From positions 62,001-126,000 of the forward strand of contig NZ_JAIVAM010000014.1 of NCBI RefSeq assembly GCF_020171845.1: DNA of 64,000 nucleotides, in the 5' to 3' direction. Shown here piece after piece: positions 9,300-17,621 of the stretch (positions are counted from its first letter, which is position 1; every line of letters begins with the position of its first letter). Under the pieces are notes generated by a model. The model did not search any database, was not told where the DNA came from, and saw only the letters and a list, made by a program, of their open reading frames with translations. The translations under genes and the position numbers were made by a program. This DNA comes from Cytobacillus kochii (lineage in GTDB: Bacteria; Bacillota; Bacilli; Bacillales; Cytobacillaceae).

Positions 9300-10237
9300 T
9301 AGATATGATTTTAGATATAGGAGGAACAAGTATAAAAATTGTGTCTCTTACTTATGGAAAAAAAGAAATTTCTAATATTCGCTATACAGAAACCCCTTTT
9401 CCTAATACTAAGGATTTCTCAGAGGATATTTTTCAAATAAAAAAAAGTTTGACTTTATTCCTTAATGAGGAAATAAGAAGGTTAGTTATATGTTTTCCAG
9501 GCGTTTTACGAAATAACAAAATATTTAAATGGCCAAATAAGACTTACTGGGAAGGTAATAATTTTTATAATTTTGTAAAAATATTAAATCCAAAAGAATG
9601 GTTAGTATTTGATGATTGTACTCTGGGAGTACTATCAAATCTTTTGTTATATCCTAATAAACAAAATTCTTTGTTTATAAATGTAGGCTCAGGTATTGGG
9701 TGTGGTTTAATTATTAATGGTCAATTATTTGTAGGAGATAATGGGAACGCTGGTGAATTAGGACATATTACTGTTTTTCCAGAGTCAACTATAACTTGCC
9801 CATGTGGTAATAGAGGTTGCTTACAGCTTTTTTCATCAGGTAAAGGAATTCTTGAAAGGGCTAAGATGGTAGATAATTCACTAAGTGAATATAAACTTCT
9901 CCAGGAATGTCTTGGTAATAATATCGTAAAGAAAAAAATTAAGGAAGGGGCGGAACTTCTAGGACAATATATATCAAATATGATTAATTTTTTAGATGTG
10001 ACTACAATACATATTAACGGAGGAGTAACAAACATTAATGAATATAATGAAACATTTATAGATTCTTTATATAAACAAGAGAAAAAATACCTTGATAGAG
10101 AATTAACTATTAACATTAGACCCTATTTCAATGCTTCTTTAGTTGGGGGGGTAATTAAAATGTTAGGAAAAGAAAAACTAGAACAAGTGAGTAATATAAT
10201 TAATAATATAGAAAATAAAATGGAAAAGGTGGAGTGA
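9296..10237 (+). CDS. ROK-family sugar kinase, probable kanosamine 6-kinase (RifN role)
   Basis: The 313-residue protein starts with the ATP-binding LDIGGTSIK, contains GSGIGCGLIINGQ and GELGHITV, and has the ROK zinc motif CPCGNRGC near residue 165. In AHBA clusters a ROK kinase phosphorylates kanosamine (3-amino-3-deoxyglucose) to the 6-phosphate, which enters a transketolase step to supply the amino-tetrose. It is translationally coupled on both sides (ATGA and GTGA overlaps). Specificity is inferred from context. Confidence 0.82.
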   Translation: MIDMILDIGGTSIKIVSLTYGKKEISNIRYTETPFPNTKDFSEDIFQIKKSLTLFLNEEIRRLVICFPGVLRNNKIFKWPNKTYWEGNNFYNFVKILNPKEWLVFDDCTLGVLSNLLLYPNKQNSLFINVGSGIGCGLIINGQLFVGDNGNAGELGHITVFPESTITCPCGNRGCLQLFSSGKGILERAKMVDNSLSEYKLLQECLGNNIVKKKIKEGAELLGQYISNMINFLDVTTIHINGGVTNINEYNETFIDSLYKQEKKYLDRELTINIRPYFNASLVGGVIKMLGKEKLEQVSNIINNIENKMEKVE

Positions 10238-11328
10238 AATTGAGTATAGGAATAGGAATAATCGGTTTAGGGTGGATAAGTCAAAAGATTCACCTTCCAT
10301 TTTTCACAAATAATAGTGACATTGATTTTGTAGGTGTTTTTGATATTGATGATTTTAAGGTGAATGAGGTTAAAAAAAACTTTAAAATAAATCAAGTATT
10401 TAATACTTATGATAGTTTAATAAAGTGTAAAAAAATTAATATTGTTGTAATCGCCACACCTAATCACCTCCATCAAACTCAAATTAATGAGGCAATTATA
10501 AATAATAAATATGTTTTTTCCGAAAAACCATTATGTATAAATGGTTTAGAGTTAGAAAATCTAAAGGCGTTGGAATCGCATTTAGGAAATCTTTTCCCTT
10601 TGCTCCCTAGTAGATATACTCAAGAAGTAAATAAGGTAAAGGAATTAATAGGAACTATTGGAGATATCTATAAAGTTAAAGGAACTTGGAATAGAGGGAA
10701 TGGAATTCCTACTTCAAGTTGGTTCACTAACAAAAATAAGTCAGGTGGAGGAGTACTCATAGACCTAGGATCCCACATTATTGATGTAATATTTTATCTA
10801 TTAGATTTCCCCGATATTTTAAATTCAAATTCTTTTCTTTCGAACAACTTTTTAAATCAAAATGAAAAAAAAGCAAATTGGCACGAGAGCAACACAGATA
10901 AAAAGAATACACGGATAAGTGATTCTGTTGAAGATAATGCTCAAGTTTTTTTAAAAAGTAGAGATATGTCTATTTATATAGATTTGAGTTGGGCGAGTGT
11001 TAGAAAGTATGATGAAAGCACATTTGAAATTCACGGTACTAAAGGTTCTATTATAATGAAAACATTATTTGGATTTAGTAGAAATAGGTACTTAGACAAC
11101 TCTACAATTGTATACGAAGTAGATCAAAAAGAAGAGATAGTCATTCAAATGAAAAATAATAATCCCTCTTCTTATTATTTTGAAATGTTAGAAAATAACT
11201 TAGCTAAAGTAAAAAGAAAAGAATCTAATATTGATTATGTTAAGAATGCATTCAAAACTATTGATATAATAGATCGTTTGTATACAAACCAAAACTTAGG
11301 AATTAATGAGGAAGTGTATTATGTTTAA
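10234..11328 (+). CDS. Gfo/Idh/MocA oxidoreductase (RifL- or NtdC-like role)
   Basis: An NAD(P)-binding Rossmann N-terminus (IGIIGLGWISQKIHLPFF) is followed by VVIATPNHLHQ, FSEKPLC, and a C-terminal domain with GGGVLIDLGSHIIDV, all typical of this family; 364 residues. In AHBA synthesis a sugar 3-dehydrogenase makes the 3-keto sugar that is transaminated to kanosamine; RifL and the Bacillus NtdC are precedents. Whether it acts on UDP-glucose or glucose 6-phosphate cannot be read from sequence. The GTG start overlaps the kinase stop. Confidence 0.82.
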   Translation: MKLSIGIGIIGLGWISQKIHLPFFTNNSDIDFVGVFDIDDFKVNEVKKNFKINQVFNTYDSLIKCKKINIVVIATPNHLHQTQINEAIINNKYVFSEKPLCINGLELENLKALESHLGNLFPLLPSRYTQEVNKVKELIGTIGDIYKVKGTWNRGNGIPTSSWFTNKNKSGGGVLIDLGSHIIDVIFYLLDFPDILNSNSFLSNNFLNQNEKKANWHESNTDKKNTRISDSVEDNAQVFLKSRDMSIYIDLSWASVRKYDESTFEIHGTKGSIIMKTLFGFSRNRYLDNSTIVYEVDQKEEIVIQMKNNNPSSYYFEMLENNLAKVKRKESNIDYVKNAFKTIDIIDRLYTNQNLGINEEVYYV

Positions 11329-12415
11329 AATCAACATTCAAACAATCTATAAAAACTATCCATTTTATTTAGGACATGGAATAACTGAAAATTTCCATAG
11401 CATATTATCTGAGAATAATATAGATAAAAGTGGAAGAGCAATTTTAATAATTACGGATGATGTGGTTGCTCCATTATACCTTGTTAAATTAAAGAAAATT
11501 TTACAAACAACGGAGGACAAGGTTTATATAAAAGTTTTACGTTCTGGAGAAACTTCAAAAAGTTTATCAAATTATCAAGAGATAATTAATTTTTGCATAG
11601 AACACAGACTGGATCGTAATTCATTATTAATTGGTTTGGGAGGTGGAGTTATTGGTGATATAACTGGATTTGTTGCTTCCACATATATGAGAGGAATTGA
11701 ATTTTTGTTAATACCTACCACCATTCTATCCCACGATAGTTGTATAGGTGGAAAGAATGGTCTGAACTTTGGTAAATCGAAAAATATATGCGGTACAATT
11801 TATCAACCTGAGTTAATAATCTTCGATACAAAGTATATAGAAACTCTATCTAAAAGGCAGCTTCTTAGTGGTATGGTGGAAATAATACTACATGGGGTGA
11901 TAAAAGACCCGATATTCTTACAATGGTTAGATGATAACCAAAAAAAACTAATGAGTAAAGATCAAAAAACCATGCAAGAAGCGATTAAAATATCTGCGGA
12001 AATAAAAGCAGATATAATACGTCAGGATACCCTTGAGCATGGTAAAAGAAACTTATTAAATTTTGGTCACACCTTTGGTCATGCATTAGAAAGTATTACT
12101 GATTTTAAACAATATACCCATGGAGAAGCAGTAGGAGTTGGGATGTTGTTAGCTACACTTTATTCTTATTTTAGTGGATTTTGTTCTTTTGATTTATACA
12201 TTAAACTTAGAAATTTATTAAATAAATTTGAGGTTCCTATAACTATCGATAAAAAAATCAATAGTCTTGATATTTTAAATTCTATGTACCTAGATAAAAA
12301 AATTAAAAAAAATAAATTAAGATTAATCTTAATCAGAAATATTGGTGAAGTATTTATAAAGGATGATATTAAGGAAGAACATATACTAAAGGCAATGGAC
12401 TATTTAAGAGAATAA
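11321..12415 (+). CDS. 3-dehydroquinate synthase-like, likely aminodehydroquinate synthase (RifG role)
   Basis: The AroB-type fold is clear: GLGGGVIGDITGF near residue 107, PTTILSHDSCIGGKNGLN, KNICGTIYQP, and zinc ligands in VEIIL (Glu187), GHTFGHALE and HGEAVGVGM. Ordinary AroB has GGKTG; GGKNG here fits my recollection of AHBA-type RifG. The usual EVIK lysine is Leu190. The start at 11321 follows GAGGAAGTG, overlaps the preceding gene, and gives 364 residues. It cyclises aminoDAHP to aminodehydroquinate. No aminoDAHP synthase is present in the window, so the substrate must come from elsewhere. Confidence 0.85.
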   Translation: MFKINIQTIYKNYPFYLGHGITENFHSILSENNIDKSGRAILIITDDVVAPLYLVKLKKILQTTEDKVYIKVLRSGETSKSLSNYQEIINFCIEHRLDRNSLLIGLGGGVIGDITGFVASTYMRGIEFLLIPTTILSHDSCIGGKNGLNFGKSKNICGTIYQPELIIFDTKYIETLSKRQLLSGMVEIILHGVIKDPIFLQWLDDNQKKLMSKDQKTMQEAIKISAEIKADIIRQDTLEHGKRNLLNFGHTFGHALESITDFKQYTHGEAVGVGMLLATLYSYFSGFCSFDLYIKLRNLLNKFEVPITIDKKINSLDILNSMYLDKKIKKNKLRLILIRNIGEVFIKDDIKEEHILKAMDYLRE

Positions 12416-12655
12416 TTATTCTAATGATAATAAAATTTTTGCAGCTAATAATTCATCAATAAATTCTATAAACTCTTTTTTATCATAATTGGGGCTATAA
12501 ATTGATTTAATATGAATAAAATCACCTTGAGCTGCCATTATAACTAAGAATGATTCATCATCAAGGAATACACCTTCGCCGGACTGAGGTTCAATTATTA
12601 TTTTTCCATTATCTATGTCATCAATAATAAGTTCAGGATTTAATTTAATTTTCAA
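12416..12655 (-). CDS. PqqD-like peptide-binding protein (RRE fold)
   Basis: This 79-residue protein shows the PqqD pattern: an early strand pair (GKIIIEPQSGEGVFLDDESF), then IYSPNYDKKEFIEFIDELLAAKILL. PqqD-type RiPP recognition elements bind leader peptides and deliver them to radical SAM or other enzymes. The gene is the only one on the minus strand in the core cluster, with AGAAAGGAG upstream, and diverges from the BtrH-like gene. A 22-residue peptide gene lies 1.2 kb away and a SPASM-like radical SAM gene 9 kb away. Assignment is from pattern only; divergence from classical PqqD is considerable. Confidence 0.6.
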   Translation of the reverse strand: MKIKLNPELIIDDIDNGKIIIEPQSGEGVFLDDESFLVIMAAQGDFIHIKSIYSPNYDKKEFIEFIDELLAAKILLSLE

Positions 12656-12755
12656 TAGTTTCTCCTTTCTAATGTTTTAAAATTTATATATTATATCCAT
12701 TTTAATAATTTCAATACATTCAGTCAAATATCAATTATCGGAAGGAATGATTAAT

Positions 12756-13679
12756 TTGGGCTCTGGAAATTGTTTTTATAATGGTACAATGAGATTTTTT
12801 AATATTCAAGACATAAAACTAAGAGAATCAGATTTAATGCATTTATTTGGAGGTTATAGTTTGTTCATCAAAAAATTTCCAAATGATTTGATTCCGACAT
12901 ATGGAGTATATGGAAGTCTTATTAGAGAATATAAATTTAAAGAATCAACTGGGGTAGATTTAATGGTGTTTTATGAAAACAATCAGGAATCAGCTTTTAG
13001 AAGAACAGATTCAATATTGGCAAAGGACCAACAGCAACTTGTTTTTGCAAACTGTTATCACTTGCCGTTTGATCAAAAAAATTACAAAAAAAATATAGAC
13101 AACCATCTCCTTATTATTCATAGTTTTAATAATATATCAGATAGTTATACAGTATCAGATGATAACGGTACATATAGTATAGCAAAAAAAGACCTGGCTA
13201 TTGCAAGAAAAACAACAAATGATGGGGAGTTTAAAACAATTCAGTTTAATAAAATTGACTCACTTAAACAATTGGATGTAAACTCTAAACTTAAATCTAT
13301 AATTCCAATTCAAGCTGCGATATTTTTAAATAATTCCCTTAATGAGATAAAAGAAATGAAGGAAATCATTATAAAAATAAATAATTTAGAAAGCATTTAT
13401 AAAAAATTAGCTTTAAAAAGTATTTATAATACAATAAGTCATCCCAATGGCCCTGTAATTACAAGAAAGCTCATGGCTACAAGCTTTAATCACAAGGTTT
13501 ATATAGATAATTATATGAAATTAAGTTCTCAATGGAAAGCTCTCTCAAACAATCTAATTAGGTTAGCTTCCGATATTGTCGATATAGAGGATATAATTGA
13601 AAATCTAGATGAAATCTATAAAAATGAAAAGAGTTTTAATGAAGAAGTAGCACAAACAAAGAATCTAATATTAAATTAA
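12756..13679 (+). CDS. BtrH-like acyltransferase
   Basis: The N-terminus (GSGNCFYNGTMRFFN...LMHLFGGYSLF) matches the BtrH N-terminal region, a cysteine-protease-like fold. In butirosin synthesis BtrH moves an acyl group from an ACP to an amine, and Cys in NCFYN is the likely nucleophile. A second half (NNHLLIIHSFN...) and a helical C-terminus complete about 307 residues. The TTG at 12756 lies 9 bases after GGAAGGA; an ATG at 12747 directly abuts that site and is less likely. Two ACPs in the cluster are candidate donors. It probably forms an amide in product assembly or offloads an acyl chain. Confidence 0.6.
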   Translation: MGSGNCFYNGTMRFFNIQDIKLRESDLMHLFGGYSLFIKKFPNDLIPTYGVYGSLIREYKFKESTGVDLMVFYENNQESAFRRTDSILAKDQQQLVFANCYHLPFDQKNYKKNIDNHLLIIHSFNNISDSYTVSDDNGTYSIAKKDLAIARKTTNDGEFKTIQFNKIDSLKQLDVNSKLKSIIPIQAAIFLNNSLNEIKEMKEIIIKINNLESIYKKLALKSIYNTISHPNGPVITRKLMATSFNHKVYIDNYMKLSSQWKALSNNLIRLASDIVDIEDIIENLDEIYKNEKSFNEEVAQTKNLILN

Positions 13680-13749
13680 GTTCAATGTTAATTATCTTTC
13701 GGTTCATCATCTAATAAACTAATATGTTATTAATGAAACATTTAATATT

Positions 13750-13778
13750 TTGACATTTTTTTGAATTATGTATATAGT
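13750..13778 (+). promoter_or_regulatory. Sigma-A promoter of the 22-residue peptide gene
   Basis: TTGACA at 13750-13755, exactly 17 bases, then TATAGT at 13773-13778 (5 of 6 matches to TATAAT). Transcription would start near 13785, 27 bases ahead of the peptide ATG. It is the clearest housekeeping promoter I see in the cluster. Confidence 0.75.
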
Positions 13779-13811
13779 AAAAATATCCATAATTGTAATG
13801 GGGGTGAGAAA

Positions 13812-13880
13812 ATGAAAAAAAAGAAATTGAAAGTGAAGAAACTTGGGCAATTAACAACATATGCTGTTAAGGTTGCATAA
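13812..13880 (+). CDS. 22-residue peptide, candidate RiPP-type precursor or scaffold
   Basis: ATG at 13812 follows GGGGGTGAG with good spacing, downstream of a near-consensus promoter and upstream of a 14-bp stem-loop. The peptide begins MKKKKLKVKKLG, continues QLTT, and ends YAVKVA. The K-K-L-G-x-L-T core resembles the leader motif found in several RRE-bound RiPP precursors (lysine-rich, LG-x-L-x). A single Tyr lies six residues from the end, and the length is close to PqqA. Neighbours include a PqqD-like protein, a BtrH-like acyltransferase and an ACP. Alternatives are a regulatory leader peptide or a chance ORF; the expression signals argue against chance. Confidence 0.6.
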   Translation: MKKKKLKVKKLGQLTTYAVKVA

Positions 13881-13894
13881 AAATTAAGATCTCT

Positions 13895-13932
13895 AGCAAG
13901 TTTGCTTGAGGTTATTTGCAGGCAAACTTGCT
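13895..13932 (+). terminator. Strong stem-loop after the peptide gene
   Basis: AGCAAGTTTGCTTG pairs with CAGGCAAACTTGCT (14 pairs, one G-U) around a 10-base loop. It is followed by a T-rich but interrupted tract. It could be a partial terminator or an mRNA-stabilising hairpin that sets a high peptide-to-enzyme ratio, as in many RiPP operons. Confidence 0.6.
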
Positions 13933-14001
13933 TGAACAACTTCTTATTTATTTGAATATTTAAACTATATAAAAATAAATCATTAGAAACGGGTGCTGAA
14001 T

Positions 14002-14262
14002 ATGTACAAAGAAGAAATTAAGGACGAATTAAAAAAAATTTTAATTGAAAGCCTTCAATTAAGTCAAACCCCCGATGAAATCCCCAATGAAAATCTAATA
14101 CAGAACTATAATATTAATTCTGTTAATGCACTAGAAATTCTGGTATGGGTTGAAAGTAAATTTGAAATTGAGATAGCTGACGAAGACTTAAGTGCCAATT
14201 TAATAGACTCTATTGATGTTCTTTCAAATTATATACACAAGTTAAAGGCGACAGTTGTCTAA
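14002..14262 (+). CDS. Acyl carrier protein (MmcB-like role)
   Basis: 86 residues in a four-helix ACP pattern; the phosphopantetheine serine lies in YNINSVNALEIL near residue 38 (the usual D-S is replaced by N-S). ATG 14002 follows AACGGGTG; a GTG at 13993 is possible but has no ribosome site. The glycosyltransferase and AMP-ligase genes follow directly. In mitomycin synthesis AHBA is loaded on a free-standing ACP (MmcB) before sugar attachment, and this gene is placed for the same job. A holo-ACP synthase gene lies 3 kb downstream. Confidence 0.85.
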   Translation: MYKEEIKDELKKILIESLQLSQTPDEIPNENLIQNYNINSVNALEILVWVESKFEIEIADEDLSANLIDSIDVLSNYIHKLKATVV

Positions 14263-14272
14263 GGACATTCTT

Positions 14273-15193
14273 ATGATTAGTTTGATTATACCTACTTACA
14301 ATAAAGCCCCAAGATTAGAGTTAATGTTATTGTCTTTGACCAAATTATTAATTCCAAAAAATATTAGTTTAGAAGTTATTATTATTAATGATTTTTCTAC
14401 GGACAATACCCAAGGAGTAGTAAAGGATTTTTTACTTAATTATAAAAAAAGAACTAAATTTGATTTATTTCTAATTAATAGTGATCAAAGTAGAGGTAGA
14501 TCAGGTGCAAGAAATCTAGGAGTGTCCCATTCCAGGGGTGATTTAATAATATTTACAGATGATGATGTGATTTTAGAAGAGAGATTTATCCTGGATCATT
14601 TTATCTTACATAAAGACAGAGAGAATCTTTTATTGCATGGTAGTATCTTTGAGTTGCCATACTTAAAATTTATTTGCGAACCTAAATATAATAAGAATTC
14701 AAAAAAAATAAATAATAAGGTCTTATTAGAAAAACTAATAGATACCCAAGATATCATTGGGTCAAAAATAAAAATAAAAGAACAAGCTAGGAAATCAAAA
14801 TTTGAGAAGGATATAATTCAGTTTTTTAATTATTCGGAAATAGATAATTCTTTTAAATGGGTTTGTTGTATTGGAGCAAACTTTTCGATTGCTAAAGATC
14901 TATTTTTAGAAATAGGTGGATTTGATGAACAGATGGGGATTAAATGGGGGTGTGAGGACCTAGAATTCGGATATAGAGCTAATAAAAAAGGAGTTCTTTT
15001 CAAGAATAGTAGAGAAAACGAATGTGTAAACTATCATATGAGTCATTTTAGAGAGAATGTAGAAAATGATCATAAAATAGCTTTTTCTTATTTCTATAGA
15101 AAACATAATGATGAAAAAATTAAACTCTTGTGGGATTATTTTGATAAAAATTTTAATGATTTATTGGAGTGGTGGGAAAAGTGTATACCTTAA
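14273..15193 (+). CDS. Family 2 glycosyltransferase (MitB-like role)
   Basis: GT-A fold glycosyltransferase of 306 residues: SLIIPTYNKAPRLELML, IINDFSTDNT, GARNLGVSHSRGDLIIFTDDD (metal-binding DDD near residue 93) and the acceptor-side WGCEDLEFGYR. ATG 14273 has TAAGGA 7 bases upstream and gives the typical family start. In mitomycin synthesis an ACP-dependent enzyme (MitB) attaches GlcNAc to ACP-bound AHBA. Adjacency to an ACP and an AMP-ligase, plus a PIG-L deacetylase downstream, suggests the same reaction. A cytosolic enzyme is likely, as no membrane segment is visible. Confidence 0.82.
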   Translation: MISLIIPTYNKAPRLELMLLSLTKLLIPKNISLEVIIINDFSTDNTQGVVKDFLLNYKKRTKFDLFLINSDQSRGRSGARNLGVSHSRGDLIIFTDDDVILEERFILDHFILHKDRENLLLHGSIFELPYLKFICEPKYNKNSKKINNKVLLEKLIDTQDIIGSKIKIKEQARKSKFEKDIIQFFNYSEIDNSFKWVCCIGANFSIAKDLFLEIGGFDEQMGIKWGCEDLEFGYRANKKGVLFKNSRENECVNYHMSHFRENVENDHKIAFSYFYRKHNDEKIKLLWDYFDKNFNDLLEWWEKCIP

Positions 15194-15207
15194 AAAGGAA
15201 CAATTTG

Positions 15208-16599
15208 ATGGAAATCTTCATAAATAATTTTAAAGAAAGGATGGAAGAAATTGTTTTAAAAGATGAATATAATAGCCTTTCCTTCATTACATTAATTAGG
15301 AATATTATCTATTACAAACATTATTATAAAAATTTAGGTTTAACTGGAAAAAATGTAATTTTATCTCTTGAAAATTCAGTTGAATGGATTGTATCCTTTT
15401 TAAGTTTAGCTAGTATTAATGCAAAAATTATTCCTATGTCATCAAGTTTGAATATTCAACATATAGAAGAAGTATTACCAGATATAAAGGTAGTACCAAC
15501 TTTAAGTAAAGGTATAATTAGATCCTTTTCTAATTCTTCAATTGATTGGAACCTTATAAATAAAAATTTAAAAATTGATAAAGATAATGTGATTATTCAT
15601 ATAACATCAGGAAGTACTGGAGAACCAAAACTTTGTGAGAGAACATACAAAAGTCTTATTAACGAAGGTTTTAATTACAAGAGCTACTTATATATAACTG
15701 AAAAGGATCATATTCTAAATCCACTTCCATTATCCCACTCATTTGCTTTCGGATTTTCTCTAATAGCTTCAATGGTATCCGGTGCAAAATTAACTATAAT
15801 GAATTCTTATAATACTAGGAAACTAGTTTCTATGATTGATAGTGAAAAACCGACCTTAGTACCCTGTGTCCCTTTCATAGCTGAAAATTTAGTTAATTTA
15901 TTTCTAAAGGAAACTAAAAATGTTTCATCTGTACGGACACTTTTAATTGGAGCTGGGAAAGTAAAATATGAAACCAGAGTATCTTTATTAAGTAAATATG
16001 GTTTCCATACATCTTTAAACTATGGAAGTACTGAAACAGGTGGAATTGTAACTAATACCAATATGACACCTAAAAATTCAATAGGAAAACCAATGAATAA
16101 TGTAAAAATTAAAATACTTAATGAAGATACTCTTGAAGAAGTGGAGCCTCGAGTTAGAGGAGAAATTTGGGTGAAATCTCCTTCCATTTTTAACGGATAT
16201 ATCAATGAAAAATCTACAATGTTTAATCAAGATGGTTATTTTCCGATGGGAGATTTAGGTTATAAAGACAAAGATGGGAATCTGTTTTTAATAAAAAGAA
16301 AAGATAAAACTATTAAAATAAGTGGTCAAAATATCAACTTAACATATATAGAACATAAATTAAGTAATATTGAAGGCGTTCTAGATTGCAAGGTTTTTGT
16401 TAAAACTAGCCCAAGTAATGAATTTATTATTAAAGCATTAATTCAAAGTGTGAAAAATAATGAAAAAAGTAAAATGTCAATCAAAAAACTTGTTAAAAGA
16501 GAATTACCAGCATATATGATACCTCATCTTTTATTCGTTGACAAAATACCTAAAAATGAATTAGGAAAAAAAGCAGTTAATGTAGGGGGATATGAATGA
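15208..16599 (+). CDS. AMP-dependent acyl ligase, probable AHBA-ACP ligase (MitE-like role)
   Basis: Adenylate-forming enzyme of 463 residues: P-loop-like HITSGSTGEPK, NYGSTETGG, MGDLGYKD, hinge KRKDKTIKISGQN, and the catalytic lysine in KNELGKKAVN. ATG 15208 follows AAAAAGGA; a longer GTG start at 15169 overlaps the glycosyltransferase heavily. It presumably activates AHBA as the adenylate and loads the neighbouring ACP. Fatty or other aryl acids cannot be excluded. The next gene overlaps by ATGA. Confidence 0.85.
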   Translation: MEIFINNFKERMEEIVLKDEYNSLSFITLIRNIIYYKHYYKNLGLTGKNVILSLENSVEWIVSFLSLASINAKIIPMSSSLNIQHIEEVLPDIKVVPTLSKGIIRSFSNSSIDWNLINKNLKIDKDNVIIHITSGSTGEPKLCERTYKSLINEGFNYKSYLYITEKDHILNPLPLSHSFAFGFSLIASMVSGAKLTIMNSYNTRKLVSMIDSEKPTLVPCVPFIAENLVNLFLKETKNVSSVRTLLIGAGKVKYETRVSLLSKYGFHTSLNYGSTETGGIVTNTNMTPKNSIGKPMNNVKIKILNEDTLEEVEPRVRGEIWVKSPSIFNGYINEKSTMFNQDGYFPMGDLGYKDKDGNLFLIKRKDKTIKISGQNINLTYIEHKLSNIEGVLDCKVFVKTSPSNEFIIKALIQSVKNNEKSKMSIKKLVKRELPAYMIPHLLFVDKIPKNELGKKAVNVGGYE

Positions 16600-17249
16600 A
16601 TTTTGAGGCAATAGTTTTTGACTTTGATGGAGTAATCATCGATTCAAAGTATGTCCAACAACTAGCCTTTTCTCAAGGTTATTTTCGAGTATATAAAAAG
16701 CAACCACCTTACTTATTATTTGAAGAGTTCTTAGGGTATGCAGGAGATTCATTAGAAAATATTTTTGATAAAATGTCTTTATCTTCTGAAATGATAAATC
16801 CTTATAGGTCAATTAGTAGCAAAAATATAAGTTCTATTGTTTTAAATGAAGAGTTAATAAATTTAATAAAAACGTTAAAAAAAGAAAAAATAAAAATAGG
16901 CTTATGTACTGGTAAAGATAGATTAAGAACCGTAGAGATTTTGCATTACTTTAGTATAAAAAATCTATTTGATGAAATAATTTGTTCAGATGATATAGAA
17001 AACCCTAAACCTCATCCACAACCGTTACAAACTTTGTTGATTAGGCTTAGAGTGGATAGAAAAAAAGCTTTTATGGTAGGGGATGCTGTAAATGATATTC
17101 TTTGTGCTAAGAGTGTTGGTACTTTTTCAGTTGGTGTTTTGTGGGGAGAAGGCTCAAAAGAAATACTCATGAATGTACAACCTAATTTTCTTTGTTCTAC
17201 TGTAAAAGAGTTAACAGATTTATTTTTACATAGTGGTGAATTAATTTAA
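16596..17249 (+). CDS. HAD-superfamily phosphatase (RifM-like role)
   Basis: HAD motif I is FDFDGVIID at the N-terminus, motif II is CTGKD, and motif IV is MVGDAVNDI; 217 residues, the size of phosphoglycolate phosphatase-like proteins. AHBA clusters carry a HAD phosphatase (RifM) for kanosamine formation. Overlaps the AMP-ligase stop by ATGA and the next start by TAATG, so expression is tightly coupled. Confidence 0.82.
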   Translation: MNFEAIVFDFDGVIIDSKYVQQLAFSQGYFRVYKKQPPYLLFEEFLGYAGDSLENIFDKMSLSSEMINPYRSISSKNISSIVLNEELINLIKTLKKEKIKIGLCTGKDRLRTVEILHYFSIKNLFDEIICSDDIENPKPHPQPLQTLLIRLRVDRKKAFMVGDAVNDILCAKSVGTFSVGVLWGEGSKEILMNVQPNFLCSTVKELTDLFLHSGELI

Positions 17250-17608
17250 TGATATACGGATTAGGTGTTGATATTGAAAACATATCGAATATAGATAAAG
17301 CATATAAAAACACAGGTGAAATGTTTTTGAAGAAGATTTTAACTAAACAAGAAGCGACATGTAATAAAACCATAGAAGATTTAACCTGTTATTTTTCTGG
17401 GAAGGAAGCATTTTTCAAAGCGATTGGAACTGGAATTCTAAATGGATATTCATTTACAGATGTTGAGATAAAAAAAGGGAAAGGATATACGTTAAACTAT
17501 AATGGTGGTCTAAAAAACTTTATGAAAAGTAACCACCTTTATGCTTTACTCGACATAACTTGCTTTAATGACATCGTAATAAGTAAAGTAATAGTATATA
17601 AGAAATGA
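17249..17608 (+). CDS. acpS: Holo-ACP synthase (AcpS-type phosphopantetheinyl transferase)
   Basis: 119 residues with the trimeric AcpS signatures YGLGVDIENI at the N-terminus and FSGKEAFFKAIGTG near residue 50; the Asp and Glu that bind magnesium are present. It transfers phosphopantetheine from CoA to the ACP serine. A cluster-borne copy suggests the two ACPs here are poorly served by the housekeeping enzyme. Starts on the last base of the preceding stop codon. Confidence 0.9.
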   Translation: MIYGLGVDIENISNIDKAYKNTGEMFLKKILTKQEATCNKTIEDLTCYFSGKEAFFKAIGTGILNGYSFTDVEIKKGKGYTLNYNGGLKNFMKSNHLYALLDITCFNDIVISKVIVYKK

Positions 17609-17621
17609 GTGGTATGTATCT

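Noticed and set aside
9721-10116. 131-codon minus-strand frame opposite the ROK kinase
   Set aside because: It is fully contained in the kinase gene, which shows strong family motifs; no independent support.
8850-12415. Reading the dehydroquinase and dehydroquinate synthase genes as housekeeping aroQ and aroB
   Set aside because: They are coupled to a ROK kinase and Gfo/Idh oxidoreductase, and AHBA synthase and a HAD phosphatase lie in the same cluster. Their active-site motifs also differ from shikimate enzymes.
15208-16599. Calling the AMP-ligase part of a nonribosomal peptide synthetase
   Set aside because: It is a stand-alone adenylating enzyme without condensation or carrier domains; a separate ACP gene is adjacent.
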